A stretch of 64,000 nt of DNA, from contig CM070905.1 of assembly GCA_036417435.1 (NCBI GenBank), positions 66,233,092-66,297,091 of the forward strand. Direction: 5' to 3'. Positions 1 to 12,999 of this stretch are shown here, in pieces. The stretch comes from Inia geoffrensis. Lineage: Eukaryota; Chordata; Mammalia; Artiodactyla; Iniidae. The notes below the pieces were generated by a model. The model worked only from the letters and a program-made list of their open reading frames with translations. It was not told the DNA's origin and made no database searches. How positions within the stretch are numbered: position 1 is the first letter of the stretch; each line of letters begins with the position of its first letter. The position numbers and the translations under genes are program-made.

Positions 1-374
1 TATTTAATATATATGATTTAACATCTTTCATGGAGTATAATTGCTTTACAATGGTGTGTTAGTTTCTGCTTTATAACAAAGTGAATCAGCTATAAATATA
101 CATATATCCCCATATCTCCTCCCTCTTGCATCTCCCTCCCACCCTCCCTGCCCCACCCCTCTAGGTGGTCACAGAGCACAGAGCTGATCTCCCTGTGCTA
201 TGTGGCTGCTTCCCACTAGCTATCTGTTTTACATTTGGTAGTGTATATATGTACATGCCACTCTCTCACTTCATCCCTGCTTACCCTTCCCCTTCCCCAT
301 GTCCTAAAGTCCATTCTGTAGTTCTGCAGCTTTATTCCTGTCCTGCCCCTGGGTTCTTCAGAACCACTTTTCTT

Positions 375-3300
375 TTAGATTCCATATATATGTGGTAGCA
401 TATGGTATTTGTTTTTCTCTTTCTGACCTACTTCACTCTGTATGACAGTCTCTAGGTCCATCCACCTCACTACAAATAACTCAATTTCGTTTCTTTTTAT
501 GGCTGAGTAATATTCCATTGTATATATGTGCCACATCTTCTTTATCCATTCATCTGTCAGTAGACACTTAGGTTGCTTCCATGTCCTGGCTATTGTAAAC
601 AGAGATGCAACGAACATTGTGGTACACGACTCTTTTTGAATTATGGTTTTCTCAGGGTATACACCCAGTAGTGGGATTGCTGGGTCATATAGTAGTTCTA
701 TTTTTAGTTTTTAAAGGAATCTCCATACTTTCCTCCATAGTGGCTGTATCAATTTACATTCCCACCAACAGTGCAAGAGTGTTCCCTTTTCTCCACACTC
801 TCTCGAGCATTTGTTTCTAGATTTTATGATGATGGCCATTCTGACTGGTGTGAGGTGATATCTCATTGTAGTTTTGATTTGCATTTCTCTAATGATTAAT
901 GTTGTGGAGCATTCTTTCATGTGTCTGTTGGCAATCTATATATCTTCTTTGGAGAAATGTCTATTTAGGTCTTCTGCCTAATTTTGGATTGGGTTGTTTG
1001 CTTTTTGATATTGAGCTGCATGAGCTGCTTGTGAATTTTGGAAATTAATCTTTTTTCACTTGCTTGATTTGCAAATATTTTCTCACATTCTGAGGATTGT
1101 CTTTTCATCTTCTTTATGGTTTCCTTTGCTGTGCAAAAGCTTTTGAATTTCATTAGGTCAGATTTGTTTATTTTTGTTTTTATTTACATTTCTCTAGGAG
1201 GTGGGTCAAAAAGGATCTTGCTGTGATTTATGTCATAGAGTATTCTGCCTATGTTTTCCTCTGAGGGTTTGATGGTGTCTGGCCTGACATTTAGGTCTTT
1301 AATCCATTTTGAGGTTATTTTTGTGTATGGTGTTAGGGAGTGTTCTAATTTCATTCTTTTACATGTAGCTGTCCAGTTTTCCCAGCACCACTTATTGAAG
1401 AGGCTGTCTTTTCTCCACTGTATATTCTTGCCTCCTTTAGCAAAGATAAGGTGACCATATGTGCATGGGTTTATCTCTGGGCTTTCTATCCTGTTCCATT
1501 GATCTATTTTTCTGCTCTTGTGCCAGGACCATACTGTTTTGATTACTGTAGCTTTGTAGTATAGTCTGAAGTTAGGAAGCCTGATTCCTCCAGCTCCGTT
1601 TTTTGTTCTCAAGATTGCTTTGGCTATTCAGGGTCTTTTGTGTTTCCATACAAATTGTGAAATTTTTTGTTTAGTTCTGTGAAAAATGCCAGCGGTAGGT
1701 TGATAGGGATTGCACTGAATCTGTAGATTGCTTTGGGTCGTATATTCATTTTCACAATGTTGATTCTTCCAAACCAAGTACATGATATATCTCTCTCTCT
1801 GTTTGTATCATCTTTAATTTCGTTCATCAGTGTCTTACAGTTTTCTGCATACAGGTCTTTTGTCTGCTTAGGTTGGTTTATTCCTAGGTATTTTGTTCTT
1901 TTTGTTGCAATGGTAAATGAGAGTGTTTCCTTAATTTCTCTTTCAGATTTTTCATCAGTAGTGTATAGGAATGCAAGGATTTCTGTGCATTAATTTTGTA
2001 TCCTGCTACTTTACCAAATTCATTGATTAGCTCTAGTAGATTTCTGATAGCATCTTTAGGATTTTCTATGTATAGTATCATGTCATCTGCAAACAGTGAC
2101 AACTTTACTTCTTCTTTTCCGATTTGGATTCCTTTTATTTCTTTTTCTTCTCTGATTGCTGTGGCTAAAACTTCCAAAACAATGTTGAATAATAGTGGTG
2201 AGAGTGGGCAACCTTGTCTTGTGCCTGATCTTAGTAGAAACAGTTTCAATTTTTTACCATTGAGAACGATGTTGGCGGTGTGTTTGTCATATATGGCCTA
2301 TATTATGTTGAGGTAAGTTCCTTCTGTGCCTACTTTCTGGAGGGTTTTTATCATAAATCAGTGTTGAATTTTGTTGAAACCTTTTTCTCATCTATTGAGA
2401 TGATCATATGGTTTTTCTTCTTCAGTTTGTTAATATGGTGTATACCATTGATTGATTTGCATATATTGCATTCCTGGGATAAACCCCACTTGATCATGGT
2501 GTATGATCCTTTAACATGCTGTTGGATTCTGTTTTCCAGTGTTTTGTTGAGGATTTTTCGTCTATGTTCATCAGTGATATTGGCCTGTAGTTTTCTTTAT
2601 TTGTGACATCTTTGGTTTTGGTTTCAGGGTGATGGTGGCCTCGTAGTATGAGTTTGGGAGTGTTCCTCTCTCTGCTATATTTTGGAAGAGTTTGAGAAGG
2701 ATAGGTGTTAGCTCTCCTCTAAATGCTTGATAGAATTCGGCTGTGAAGCCATCTGGTCCTGGGCTTTTGTTTGTTGGAAGAGTTTTAGTCAAAGTTTCAA
2801 TTTCAGTGCTTGTGATTGGTCTGTTTATATTTTCTTCTTCTTCTGGTTCATTCTGGGAAGGTTGTGCTTTTCTAAGAATTTGTCCATTTCTTCCAGGTTG
2901 TCCATTTTATTGGCATATAGCTTCTTGTAGTAATCTCTCATGATCCTTTGTATTTCTGCAGTATCAATTGTTACTTGTCCTTTTTCACTTCTAATTCTAT
3001 TGATTTGCATCTTCTCTCTTTTTTGCTTGAGGAGTCTGGCTAATGGTTTATCAATTTTGTTTACCTTCTCAGTGAACCAGCTTTTAGTTTTATTGATCTT
3101 TGCTATTGTTACCTTCATTTCTTTTTCATTTATTTCTGATCTGTTCTTTATGATTTCTTACCTTCTGCTAACTTAGGGGTTTTTTGTTCTCCCTCTAATT
3201 TCTTTCAGTGTAAGTTTAGGTTCTTTATTTGAGATGTTTCTTGTTTCTTGAGGTAGGCTTGTATTGCTGTAAACTTCCCTCTTTGAACTGCTTTTGGTGC

Positions 3301-4160
3301 ATCCCATAGGTTTTGGGTCATCGTGTTTTCATTGTCATTTGTTTCCAGGTATTTTTTGATTTCTTCGTTGATTTCTTCAGTGCTCTCTTGATTTTTAAGT
3401 AGTGTATTGTTTAGCCTCCATGTGTTTGTATTTTTTACTGATTTTTTCCTGTAATTGATATCCAGTCCTATAGCACTGTGGTCAGAAAAGATACTTGATA
3501 CGATATCAATTTTCTTAAATTTACCAAGGCTTGATTTGTGACCCAAGATATGATCTATCCTGGAGAATGTTCCATGAGCACTTGAGAAGAAAGTGTATTC
3601 TGTTGTTTTTGGATGGAATGTCCTATAATTATCAATTAAGTTCATCTTGTTTAATGTATCATTTAAAGCTTGTGTTTCCTTATTTATATTCATTTTGGAT
3701 GATCTGTCTATCGGTGAAAGTGGGGTGTTAAAGTCCCCTACTGTGATTGTGTTACTGTCGATTTCCCCTTTTTTGGCTGTTAGCATTTGCTTTATTTATT
3801 GAGGTGCTCCTGTTTTGGGTGCATAAATATTTACAATTGTTATATCTTCTTGGATTGATTCCTTGATCATTATGTAGTGTCCTTCTTTGTCTCTTGTAAT
3901 AGTCTCTATTTTAAAGTCTATTTTGTCTGATATGAGAATTGTTACTCCAGCTTTCTTTTGATTTCCATTTACATGGAATCTGTTTTTCCATCCCCTTTCA
4001 GTCTGTATGTGTCCCTAGGTCTGAAGTGTGTCTCTTGTAGACAGCATATATATGGTTCTTGTTTTTGTATCCAGTCAGCCATTCTGTGTCTTTTGGTTGT
4101 AGCATATAATCCATTTACACGTAAGGTAATTATCGATACGTATGTTCCTATTACCATTTT
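375..4160 (-). pseudogene. L1 ORF2 (endonuclease/reverse transcriptase), many breaks
   Basis: Fragments in changing frames span the whole ORF2. The endonuclease start is at 3969-4157 (RVNGLYATTKRHRMADW, CCLQETHF). The endonuclease end is at 3205-3786 (VGDFNTPLS, SRIDHILGHKSSL, SDHSAIGLDI). The RT fingers follow at 2571-2792 ([15 protein letters not shown]), and the RT catalytic [12 protein letters not shown] lies at 1884-2249. The C-terminal segment runs down to 375 ([47 protein letters not shown]). The length of about 1260 codons matches the family's roughly 1275. Many stops and shifts separate the pieces, so no functional enzyme is encoded. Confidence 0.88.
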
Positions 4161-4215
4161 CTTAATTGTTTTGGGTTTGTTATTGTAGGTCCTTTCCTTC
4201 TCTTGTGTTTCCTGC

Positions 4216-5108
4216 CTAGAGAAGTTCCTCTAGCATTTGTTGTAGAGCTGGTTTGGTGGTGCTGAATTGTCTTAACTTTTGCTTTTATGTAAAGTTTTAA
4301 CGTCTCTGTCGAATCTGAATGAGATCCTTGCTCGGTAGAGTAATCTTGGTTGTACGTTTTTCCCTTTCATCACTTAAAATGTGTCCTGCCACTCCCTTCT
4401 GCCTTGCAGAGTTTCTGCTGAAAGGTCAGGGGTTAACCTTATGGGTTTTCCCTTGTGTGTTATTTGTTGTTTTTGCCTTGCTGCTTTTAATATGTTTTCT
4501 TTGTATTTAATTTTTGATAGTTTGATTAATATGTGTCTTGGCGTGTTTCTCCTTGGATTTATCCTCTATGAGACTCTCTGTGCTTCCGGGACTTGATTAA
4601 CTATTTACTTTCCCATATGAGGGACGTTTTCAACTATAATCTCTTCAAATATTTTCTCAGTCCCTTTCTTTTTCTCTTCTTCTTCTGGGACCCCTATAAT
4701 TCGAATGTTGATATGTTTAATGTTGTCCCAGAGGTCTCTGAGACTGTCCTCAATTCTTTTCATTCTTTTTTGTTTATTCTGCTCTGTGGTAATTATTTCC
4801 ACTATTTTATCTTCCGGGTCACTTGTCCATTCTTCTGCCTCAGTTTTTCTGCTATTGATTCCTTCTAGAGAATTTTTAATTTCATTAATTGTGTTGTTCA
4901 GCATTGTTTGTTTGCTCTTTAGTTTTTCTAGGTCCTTGTTAAACGTTTCTTGTATTTTCTCCATTCTATTTCCAAGATTTTGGATCATCTTTCCTATCAT
5001 TATTCTGAATTCCTTTTTAGGTAGACTGCCTTTTTCCTCTTCATTTGTTTGGTCTGGTGGGTTTTTACCTTCCTCCTTCATGTGCTGTGTGTATCTCTGT
5101 CTTCTCAT
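4216..5108 (-). pseudogene. L1 ORF1 (RNA-binding coiled-coil protein), frameshifted
   Basis: The ATG at 5106-5108 opens MRRQRYTQHMKEEGKNPPDQ, followed by a long charged helix (IQNLGNRMEKIQETF..., KLKSKQTMLNNTINEIKNSL) typical of the L1 ORF1p coiled coil, and then the start of the RRM region (NIRIIGVPEEEE). The frame ends near 4605. In another frame the C-terminal domain continues to QQMLEELL and TAG at 4216-4218. The span of 893 bp is not a multiple of 3, confirming a net frameshift. The family protein is a trimeric RNA chaperone of about 300-340 residues. Open sequence continues upstream of the chosen ATG into the 5'UTR, which looks like read-through. Confidence 0.8.
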
Positions 5109-7171
5109 TTTGCATAACTTACTGTGTTTGGGGTCTCCTTTTCGCAGGCTGCAGGTTCGTAGTTCCCGTTGTTTTTGGTGTCTGTCCCCAGTGGCTAAGG
5201 TTGGTTCAGTGAGTTGTGTAGGCTTCCTGGTGTAGGGGACTGGTGCCTGTGTTGTGGTGGATGAGGCTGGATGTTGTCTTTCTGGTGAGCAGTTCCACAT
5301 CCAGTGGTGTGTTTTGGGTTGTGTGTGACTTATTATTATTTTAGGCAGCCTTTCTGCTAGTGGGTGGGGTTGTGTTCCTGTCTTGGTAGTTGTTTGGCAT
5401 GAGGTGTCCAGCACTGTAGCTTCCTGGTCGTTGAGTGGAGCTGGGTCTTGGCATTGAGATGGAGGTCTCTGGGAGATTTTTGACATTTGATATTACATGG
5501 AGCTTGGAGGTCTCTGGTGGTCCCATGTGCTGAACTTGGCTCTCCCACCTCAGAGGCATAGGCCTGATGCCTGGCCAGAGCACCAAGACCCTGTTATCCA
5601 CTCGGCTCAGAATAAAAGGGAGAAAAAAAGAAAGAAAGAAAGAAAAAATAAATAAATAGAATAAAATGAAGGTATTAAATTAAAAAATAATTATTAAAAA
5701 ACTTAAAAAGTAATTTAAAAAAAAGAAAAAAAGAATGAAGAGAGGAACCAAACCAAAAAACAAATCCACCAGTGATACCAAACACTAAATACTGTACTAA
5801 AAAAACCCCCAAAAAACAGAGAAACAGAACTCTAGGACAAATGGTAAAAGCAAAGCTATACAGACAAAATCACATGCAGAAGCCAACACATACACACTCA
5901 CAAAAAGGGAAAAAGGAAAAATATACATATATCATTGCTCCCAAAGTCCACTGTCTCAAATTGGGATGATTTTTTTTCTATTCAGTTATTCCATAGATGC
6001 AGGGTACATCAAGTTGATTGTGGAGATTTAATCCGCTGCTCCTGAGGCTGCTGGGAGAGATTTCCCTTTCTCTTCTGTGTTTGCACAGCTCCTGGGGTTC
6101 CGATTTGGATTTGGCCCCGCCTGTGCATGTAGGTCACCTGAGTGCGTGTGTTCTTTGCTCAGACAGGACGGGGTTAAAGGAGCCGCTGCTTTGGGGGCTC
6201 TGGCTCACTCAGGCTGGAGGAAGGGAGGGGTATGGATGTGGGGTGAGCCTGCGGCTGCAGAGGCCAGTGTGATGTTGCACCAGCCTGCGGCGCGCCGTGC
6301 ATTCTCCTGGGGAAGTTGTCTCTGGATCACAGGACCCTTGGAGTGGTGGGCTGCACAGGCTCCTGGGAGGGGAGGTGTGGATAGTGACCTGTGCGTGCAC
6401 ACAGGCTTCTTGGTGGCTGCAGCAGCAGCCTTAGCACCCCATGCCTGTCTCTGGGGTCCGCGCTGATAGCCGCGGCTTGTGCCCATCTATGGAGCTCCTT
6501 TAAGCTGCGCCCTTACTCCCCCTCCTCACGCACTGCAAAACAAAGAGGTAAGAAAAAATCTCTTGACTCTTAGGCAGGTCCAGACTTTTCCCCGGATTCC
6601 CTCCCGGCTAGCTGTGGTGCACTAGCCCCTTCAGGCTGTGTTCACACCGCCAACCCCAGTTCTCTCCCTGGGATCCAACCTACAAAGCCCGAAGCCCGAG
6701 CCTCAACTCCCAGACCCCGCCCACCCTGGCGGGTGAGCAGACAAGCCTCTCGGGCTGGTGAGTGCTGGTCGGCACTGATCCTCTGTGCAGGAATCTCTCT
6801 GCTTTGCCCTCTGCACCCCTGTTGCTGCGCTCTCCTCCCTGTCTCCGAATCTCTGCCCGCCCCCCCCCCCCTCCCCGCAGTCTCTCCCCTTGAAGGGGCT
6901 TCCTAGTGTGTGGAAACCTTTCCTCTTTCACAGCTCCCTTCCACTGGTGCAGGTCCCGTCCCTATGCTTTTGTCTCTGTTTTTTCTTTTTTCTTTTGCCC
7001 TACCCAGGTACGTGGGGAGTTTCTTGCCTTTTGGAAGTTCTGAGTTCTTCTGCCAGGGTTCAGTAGGTGTTCTGTAGGAGTTGTTCCACATGTAGATGTA
7101 TTTCTGATGTACTTTTGGGGAGGAAGGTGATCTCCATGGCTTACTCTTCTGCCATGTTGAAGCTCTCTCTC
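5109..7171 (-). promoter_or_regulatory. L1 5'UTR / internal promoter region
   Basis: This is the stretch upstream of ORF1, with an A-rich/GAAA-repeat segment (about 5610-5760 on the plus strand) and a GC- and CpG-rich segment (about 6080-6900), ending at the L1 start sequence near 7140-7171. In L1 elements this region carries the internal RNA polymerase II promoter. Activity cannot be judged from the sequence. Confidence 0.6.
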
Positions 7172-7719
7172 CCCATTTATTATATTAATCACAGTAATTC
7201 TGAAGTCTTTTTCTGCAACTCCATTTCCTTAATTACATCTGGGTCTGGACCTATTGACTATTTTACATTTCGAATATAAGTGATTACCTGTTGTTTCTGT
7301 TGTTGTTTTTGCTTGTTTAGTAATTTTTAATTTTATGTTAAAGTGTGAATTCTTGTATGTGGGAGTTCTTGATTATATTATATACTCTTCTAGATTTTGT
7401 CATATTTTGCTCTGGCAAGCAGTAAATTACCAGCACCTACTTTGAATGACTTAATTTAAGGACGTGTGGCCCTGATCTATGCTGGTTATATTCTTACTCC
7501 TGTTTTTTTGTCCTCACTTGTAAGGCTGACCTTCCTAGACTAAAAGCCCTGTTTGTGACGGACTTTCTGTTCTAGTGGGCCCAAAATCCAGTCTGTGCAG
7601 CTTCTAAAATCTCTAGTCAATCTTTCAGTATCTCAACAGCTATTCTCTGTTATATCTCCCAGTGCTTCATAGTAAACATGCAAACCTTATGTATTGGCCA
7701 ATGACCAGAGGTAAATTTT
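7172..7719. other. Unique AT-rich DNA
   Basis: No open frame of note, RNA gene or recognisable repeat. Its last 13 bases form one copy of the target-site duplication of the following SINE. Confidence 0.5.
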
Positions 7720-8070
7720 TTTTTTTAAGAAATTTATTTATTTATTTTTGACTGCATTGGGTCTTCGTTGCTGTGCACGGGTTTTATCTACTTGCGGCGA
7801 GCGGGGCTACTCTTCATTGCGGTGCGTGGGCTTCTCACTGTGGTGGCTTCTCTTGCTGCGGAGCACAGGCCCTAGGCACGCAGGCTTCAGTAGTTGTGGC
7901 ACACTGGCTCTGTAGTTGCGGCTTGCGGGCTCTAGAGCACAGGCTTAGTAGTTGTGGTGCACGGGCTTAGTTGCTCCATGGCATGTGGTATGTTCCTGGA
8001 CCAGGGCTCAAACCCGTGTCTCCTGCATTGGCAGGTGGATTCTTAACCACTGTGCCACCAGGAAAGTCCC
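7720..8070 (-). mobile_element. CHR-family SINE (long form)
   Basis: The reverse complement starts gggactttcctggtggcaca, carries the tRNA-like box (gcaggagacacgggtttga) and the long middle block of 'cacaactactgagcctg'-type repeats, and ends in an A-rich tail (T run at 7720 on the plus strand). A 13-bp target-site duplication, agaggtaaatttt at 7707-7719 and agagggaaatttt at 8071-8083, differs at one base. Confidence 0.88.
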
Positions 8071-8083
8071 AGAGGGAAATTTT

Positions 8084-8696
8084 AATGCATATTTTTGGCC
8101 TTCTTGTGTTGGCCTCTTTCTCTTTAGTATTCTGATCCTCAAATCCCAACTGACTATGAAACCCTGAACTCTGATCTTTGTTTTCTTCACCCAGTAAGAC
8201 TGTACTCTCTGATTGGGCTCTATTTTCCTGGCTAACAACAGTTTGGAAAATGCCTCAGTGAAAAAGCCAGTGAGTGCAGGGCTCACCTCATCTTCCTCAC
8301 TTCTCTCAAGGATCATAGATAGCCCTGGATGGTAGCTTTTCAGTGCCTAAAAATTGTTTTTTAAATTTAGAATTTTTTTCCAGTTTTTATTGTATTCACA
8401 ATGGGAGTTCAAATCTGTTCCTAGCTACTCCACGGTAGCCAAAACCAGTCAATAAAATTTAAAAATGAATCTCTTACAAGAGAAAACATATTTTTATTTT
8501 AATATGTAGTTTCAATCAGATAATATAACATTTTAACTATTTTTGAAATTTTGTATTTTAGTCTACAACCTTTTTCTCCCTAAAGACTGTAAGATGTAAT
8601 GGAATACAGGACAAGAACTCAAATGTTAAATGATAATGCAGAATGTCTGTTTCCTCTGAAATATAAAATAATTACAAGAAAATGTCATTTTAAAAC
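8084..8696. other. Unique AT-rich DNA
   Basis: Nothing recognisable beyond short shadow frames. The stretch around 8380-8440 may be a worn repeat end, but it was not assignable. Confidence 0.4.
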
Positions 8697-8707
8697 TAGG
8701 TCTTCTT

Positions 8708-8861
8708 GGGACTTCAGTGGTAGTCCAGTGGTTAAGACTCCACGCTTCCAATGCGGGGGGCGTGGGTTTGATCCCTGGTTGGGGAACCAAGATCCCACAT
8801 GCCGGGTGGCATGGCCAAAAAAAAAAAAAAAAAAAAAATCAAACCAAAAAAACAAAAGAAG
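8708..8861 (+). mobile_element. Short tRNA-derived SINE of the CHR group
   Basis: The element begins gggacttcagtggtagtcca and contains the promoter-like gtttgatccctggttgggga. It ends at a 22-base A tract (8817-8838) plus A-rich sequence. A perfect 11-bp target-site duplication, taggtcttctt, lies at 8697-8707 and 8862-8872. Confidence 0.88.
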
Positions 8862-8872
8862 TAGGTCTTCTT

Positions 8873-10342
8873 ATTAAAGATTAATTCTGTGTGGTGAATA
8901 GTTGGCCCCAAACCATCAAAGTTTTTGAGAAGATAAATGACTGTTTGAGGTAGTCAGGGGCCTAGGAGGAAAAAAAAGTGATAAATTCAAATTGGATGTT
9001 TTGAGGAGTGTTTAATAAAATTACTGTTTTTTAAAACTATGTGGACAAAGAATAGGGAAACCATAAGAAGTAGTGCTGTACCTTGAGACTAGTGAATCGT
9101 GGCACTAACACCACACTTAGAACAGAAGGAGCAAAAAGACAGAAAGGTCTGTTTTGAAAGGAATTCCTTGACAGGAGCGGAGATCTTTAGTCAAGGGGCT
9201 TGCCAACCCATTTCACCGCACAGGAAGGAAGTCGAAAAAAAACCACATTCAGAATTCATTTTCCTCCTTGCCTCTAACCTCGTTCTGGGGCTTACCCAAT
9301 TGAATAGAATGTCAGAGGACAAGGGAACTTGTTAATGTAATCCACACAAGTTCAGTCTTCCAGAATACAGAGTAGGGTGGAGATAATAAATAAGGAGTAA
9401 TCTCTAGTTAGGCAAACAAAGACTGTCCAGCACACCAATGACAGTTTTTTTTTCTCTTAATAATAATTTCAGCTTGGACTTATTGTTTTCTCAAATGAGA
9501 TAATAAACTTACAACACACAGGTATAATATTTGTTACACCTCAGTTAAGTAATTAAAGTGAAGTTTAATTTGGGAATATATTAATTATTTAAGAATTTAT
9601 TAGTTACTCACTGAACTAAACCATTTTATAAATTGAAAATGAGAATTACTATTTGCCCCTTCTTGACTTTCTAGCTGATTCAAAGGCAAAGTTGTGAAGA
9701 AAGTTAAATCTGCCTTCTCCTTACTTTTGAACTCTTTCCACTTTTCCCTTTTATTAGAATCTCAGAGGTTTGAGGCCTGAGCACAGTGGGTCTCTTCCAT
9801 TATGACCTACTCAGAGTCTTAATACCTCAGAAGACTTCCTATCCTATGAGGTCACTTAATATACAGAGTTACTTTCACAATACAAGTAATCTATACAGAA
9901 TATTTTGTACTTAAGAAAAAGATTTCACAAGAGGACAAATCCATAGAGCTAAGGAACCCACTTTAGTGGAGATTAAATTGTTCTCCAAAGTGATGATAAT
10001 TTGAGTGTTGAGACATCGTATTAAAAAATAAATTACTCAGTGATTCTTCTGATTATGTGAAAAGTTCCAGTTTTTTTTTGTAGCCTTTAAGACTTCTCAG
10101 TTTCTGATTTCCCCCTTTAAATAAGGAGAGAGCATTCCACAAGTTCAGAATCATCAGGGTCATAGCCATTACCAAATGGAATCTATTAATTAATAAAGAT
10201 GTTTTGTTTTCCTTGTATTAATTTCTTTACAATTACAGTCTATTAAGAGCAAATGCTACCTGTTTAAAATGTATTGAACTGATTTCTTTCTTTTATAGAT
10301 GTAAGTAAAATAAATCACTTTAAAGAAAATTATTGAGTTAAT
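8873..10342. other. Unique intergenic DNA
   Basis: AT-rich, with scattered CpGs around 9110-9240. An open frame of 78 codons at 9099-9335 has no recognisable domain and no splice or start context, so it is not called. No repeat was recognised. Confidence 0.4.
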
Positions 10343-10357
10343 AATAGTATAGGCAGA

Positions 10358-10587
10358 GGGCTTCCCTGGTGGTGCAGTGGTTGAGAATCTGCCTGCCGAT
10401 GCAGGGGACACGGGTTCGTGCCTCGGTCTGGGAAGATCCCACATGCTGCGGAGCGGCTAGGCCCGTGCGCCATGGCTGCTGAGCCTGCGTGTCCAGAGCC
10501 TGTGCTCCGCAACGGGGAGAGGCCACAGCAGTGAGAGGCCCGCGTACCACAAAACAAACAAGCAAAACAAAACAAAATAATAATAAT
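10358..10587 (+). mobile_element. CHRS SINE
   Basis: A head gggcttccctggtggtgcag, a box B-like gggttcgtgcctc and a GC-rich body ending gaggcccgcgtaccac, then an A-rich tail with (AAT)n at 10576-10590. The flanking duplication aatagtataggcaga (10343-10357) and aatagcataggcaga (10588-10602) differs at one base. Confidence 0.9.
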
Positions 10588-10602
10588 AATAGCATAGGCA
10601 GA

Positions 10603-11704
10603 ATGAATATATATGGCAAACCTTATCAAGGTGATAATGAATTACTAAGGTTTCAGGAAAATGGACAAGGTCTTCATTTTTGTTCTCTGTTGAATTCTCA
10701 AGTCTTTGAACAAAGTGTGATACATAGCAGATAATCAAAAATATTTGAGTGACTGAATCTTTAATTGGAATTTAAGACAGAGTAGCAAGTAGCAGTGTCC
10801 TTCTCAAGCTATATCATATAGGTCAATCCATATTTTGTCCCAAGAAACTGATCCTACTGTTAAGAATGTATTGCTTATCTTCAAAATCTGTCTCATTATA
10901 TAATTAAAATTTTTTTGAAATATAGCAAATTTGAAATTTGAGCTACTGCTGAGGACTTTTGAATACTTTTGAAGCTTAACAAGTAATGTCTTAACTGACT
11001 AGATATATATGAGTAACAAAATATGAATTTTTGTGTTAAAAAATAATGCCCTTAAATTATTTTATGTCCTTATAAATTATTTTGATCATTTGATTATTTA
11101 TAAGGTAAATCACTACATATTTCCATTACAGCTAAAATTTTATTACTAAACCACAAAAATTAGGCTGTTGACTACAAAATTTAATTTTATTTCTTGTGGT
11201 CATAAAATGATATGAAAATTAACTGCATGAGAGATGCTTGTTTTATCTTTAATTAGGTGTAAAAACATCTTTAAACGAGGAAGACAAAAGCCGTTATAGG
11301 TCATTAAAGAGCAGTGAATTTTCAGGGCTTTAAGTAAATTTATCTGTTAAAGAATTTTTTTTAAAAGAAAAAAACAAATGGCAAAAATGTAGCCTATATT
11401 GTAAATATATATTTTACTGAGGTTGCTATCAATGGAAGGATCGTTAAAACACTTTTGTCTTTCCTTTTACTCCCTGTTTGATACAGCTAACATTTCACCA
11501 ATGGTTTGATGAGTTGAACTCTCTCTAGTAAATGATATTAAATATGAGATCTTTCTTGCAGCATTAATGAGAAATTAACTTTTGATTGTGTTAGGCTACT
11601 TAGATTTTACTGTGGTTCTTTCCTACAGCATTGCTAAGTCTATTTTGACTAATATAGTATATGTAATATAATCTAACATATTATAATAGTTATAGTAAAA
11701 GGCT
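10603..11704. other. Unique AT-rich DNA
   Basis: No gene-like frame, RNA gene or recognisable repeat. Very AT-rich. Confidence 0.4.
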
Positions 11705-12525
11705 TGGCCCAAAAGAAACCTCATATCTATTAACATTCACTTCCATTTCTTCCCTCCCCTTGGCCCCTGACAAGCACTAATCTACTTTCTGGCTCTATGG
11801 ATTTTCTTTTTCTGGACATTTCATATAAATAGAATTGTACAATATATGTCTGTTTGTGAATGACTTATTTCACTGAGAATAGTGTTTTCAAGGTTCATTC
11901 GTGTTGTACTTCATTCCTCTTAAAGCTGAATAATATTCCATTTTATGCATATATTACATTTTGTCTATCCATTTATTAATTGATGGACATTTGGGTTGTT
12001 TCTAGCTTTCGACTATTACGAATAATGCTGCTGTGAACATCTGTGTACAGTTTTTTGTGAGTATATATTTTCAATTCTTTTGCATCTTTACTGAAAAGCG
12101 GGATAGCTGGGTAATATAACTCTAGATTTAATTATTGAAAAAATGAAACTCTTTCCAAAGTATCTGAACCATTTTTCATCCCCACCAGCAATGTATGAAA
12201 ATTCCTATATTTCCACATTATCGCTGACACTTGTTATTGTCCATCCTCTTGATTACAGACATCTCAGTGGGTGTAAAGTGGTGTCTCCTTATGGTTTTGA
12301 TTTGCATTTTCAGAATAACTAATGATATTGATCATCATTTCATGTGCTTCTTGGCTGTTTTTACATCATCTTTGGAAAAGTATCTCTTCCAATCTTATGT
12401 CCATGCTTTAATTGGGTCATTTATCTTTTAATTGTTAAGTTGTAAGTGTTCTTTATATATTTTGGATACTAGTCCCCTATCAGATATATGCTATACAAAT
12501 ATTCTTTCCCTACAATTGAATTTTG
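11705..12525 (-). mobile_element. Old L1 fragment (ORF2 end and 3'UTR)
   Basis: The plus strand shows the complement of L1 ORF2 C-terminal sequence (ctgaataatattccattttatg, gacatttgggttgtttctag, ccccaccagcaatgtatga, gttttgatttgcattttc), ending near ggatactagtcccctatcag. It diverges clearly from the 1-7171 copy and is much older. Confidence 0.82.
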
Positions 12526-12727
12526 ATTATAGAAAAACCATTAAAAAAATAGTGTGGGTGGTGAGTCGGGAGAGATGAGGAAGGAAGAAGGAAGAACAAT
12601 TATATGACGTTACTGGGGTAATTCAAGAGAGAAATCATGAGGCAATAGTGCTATCGAAATGGAGAGGAAATAGGGGAAATTTAAAGAGTTATTTTCTATA
12701 TGATTTGTTAATAACATAAAATAGGTA

Positions 12728-12800
12728 AAAGAGCTGGGCTTTGCTGTGAGACAGTCTAAGTTGTAGTCCTTGCTGCTCCTCTTTCTAGCTGTAAAATCAT
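12728..12800 (+). mobile_element. MIR fragment
   Basis: Contains gagctgggctttgctgtgag and a tagctgtaaaatcatg stretch resembling the MIR core before its 3' part. Short and degraded. Confidence 0.4.
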
Positions 12801-12999
12801 GGTGCTTATGGTATCTGGGGAACATAAGTTGTACACACTATTTTTATTTAAAAAATAGCCCTTAAATATTATTTTTTCATTCAAATTTGTTCAAATAGCG
12901 ACGTTTGTGGGACATTTTGGAAGAAAAAATTTCTGGAGGGCCTATGAGCAAATTTTAATGAAAGTTATGTTTCCAGGAATTTTGGAAGAAGAATTGTAT

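Larger units (their letters stand above)
1..7171 (-). mobile_element. Near full-length LINE-1 (3'UTR to 5'UTR), inactive
   Basis: Read on the minus strand, the element starts near 7171 with a 5' end containing a gagagcttcaacatggc-like L1 start and a GC-rich 5'UTR down to about 5109. It continues through ORF1, ORF2 and a 3'UTR ending at about base 20 in an AT-rich tail. Its length of about 7.1 kb fits a complete element. Both ORFs are broken by stops and frameshifts, so it is not retrotransposition-competent on its own. The 5'UTR still has CpG-rich blocks (about 6080-6900) and a run of C at about 6860. No clean target-site duplication can be given because the 3' flank is at the window edge. 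Confidence 0.9.

Noticed and set aside
165..5235. Many plus-strand open frames of 60-176 codons
   Set aside because: They are antisense shadows of the minus-strand L1 ORF1, ORF2 and UTRs, with low-complexity composition.
6018..6486. GC-rich open frames (up to 129 codons), possible CpG-island gene
   Set aside because: They fall inside the L1 5'UTR, whose composition explains the long open frames.
10358..10587. tRNA-like sequence with box A/B-like elements
   Set aside because: It is the tRNA-derived head of a SINE, not a functional tRNA gene. The same applies to all CHR copies.
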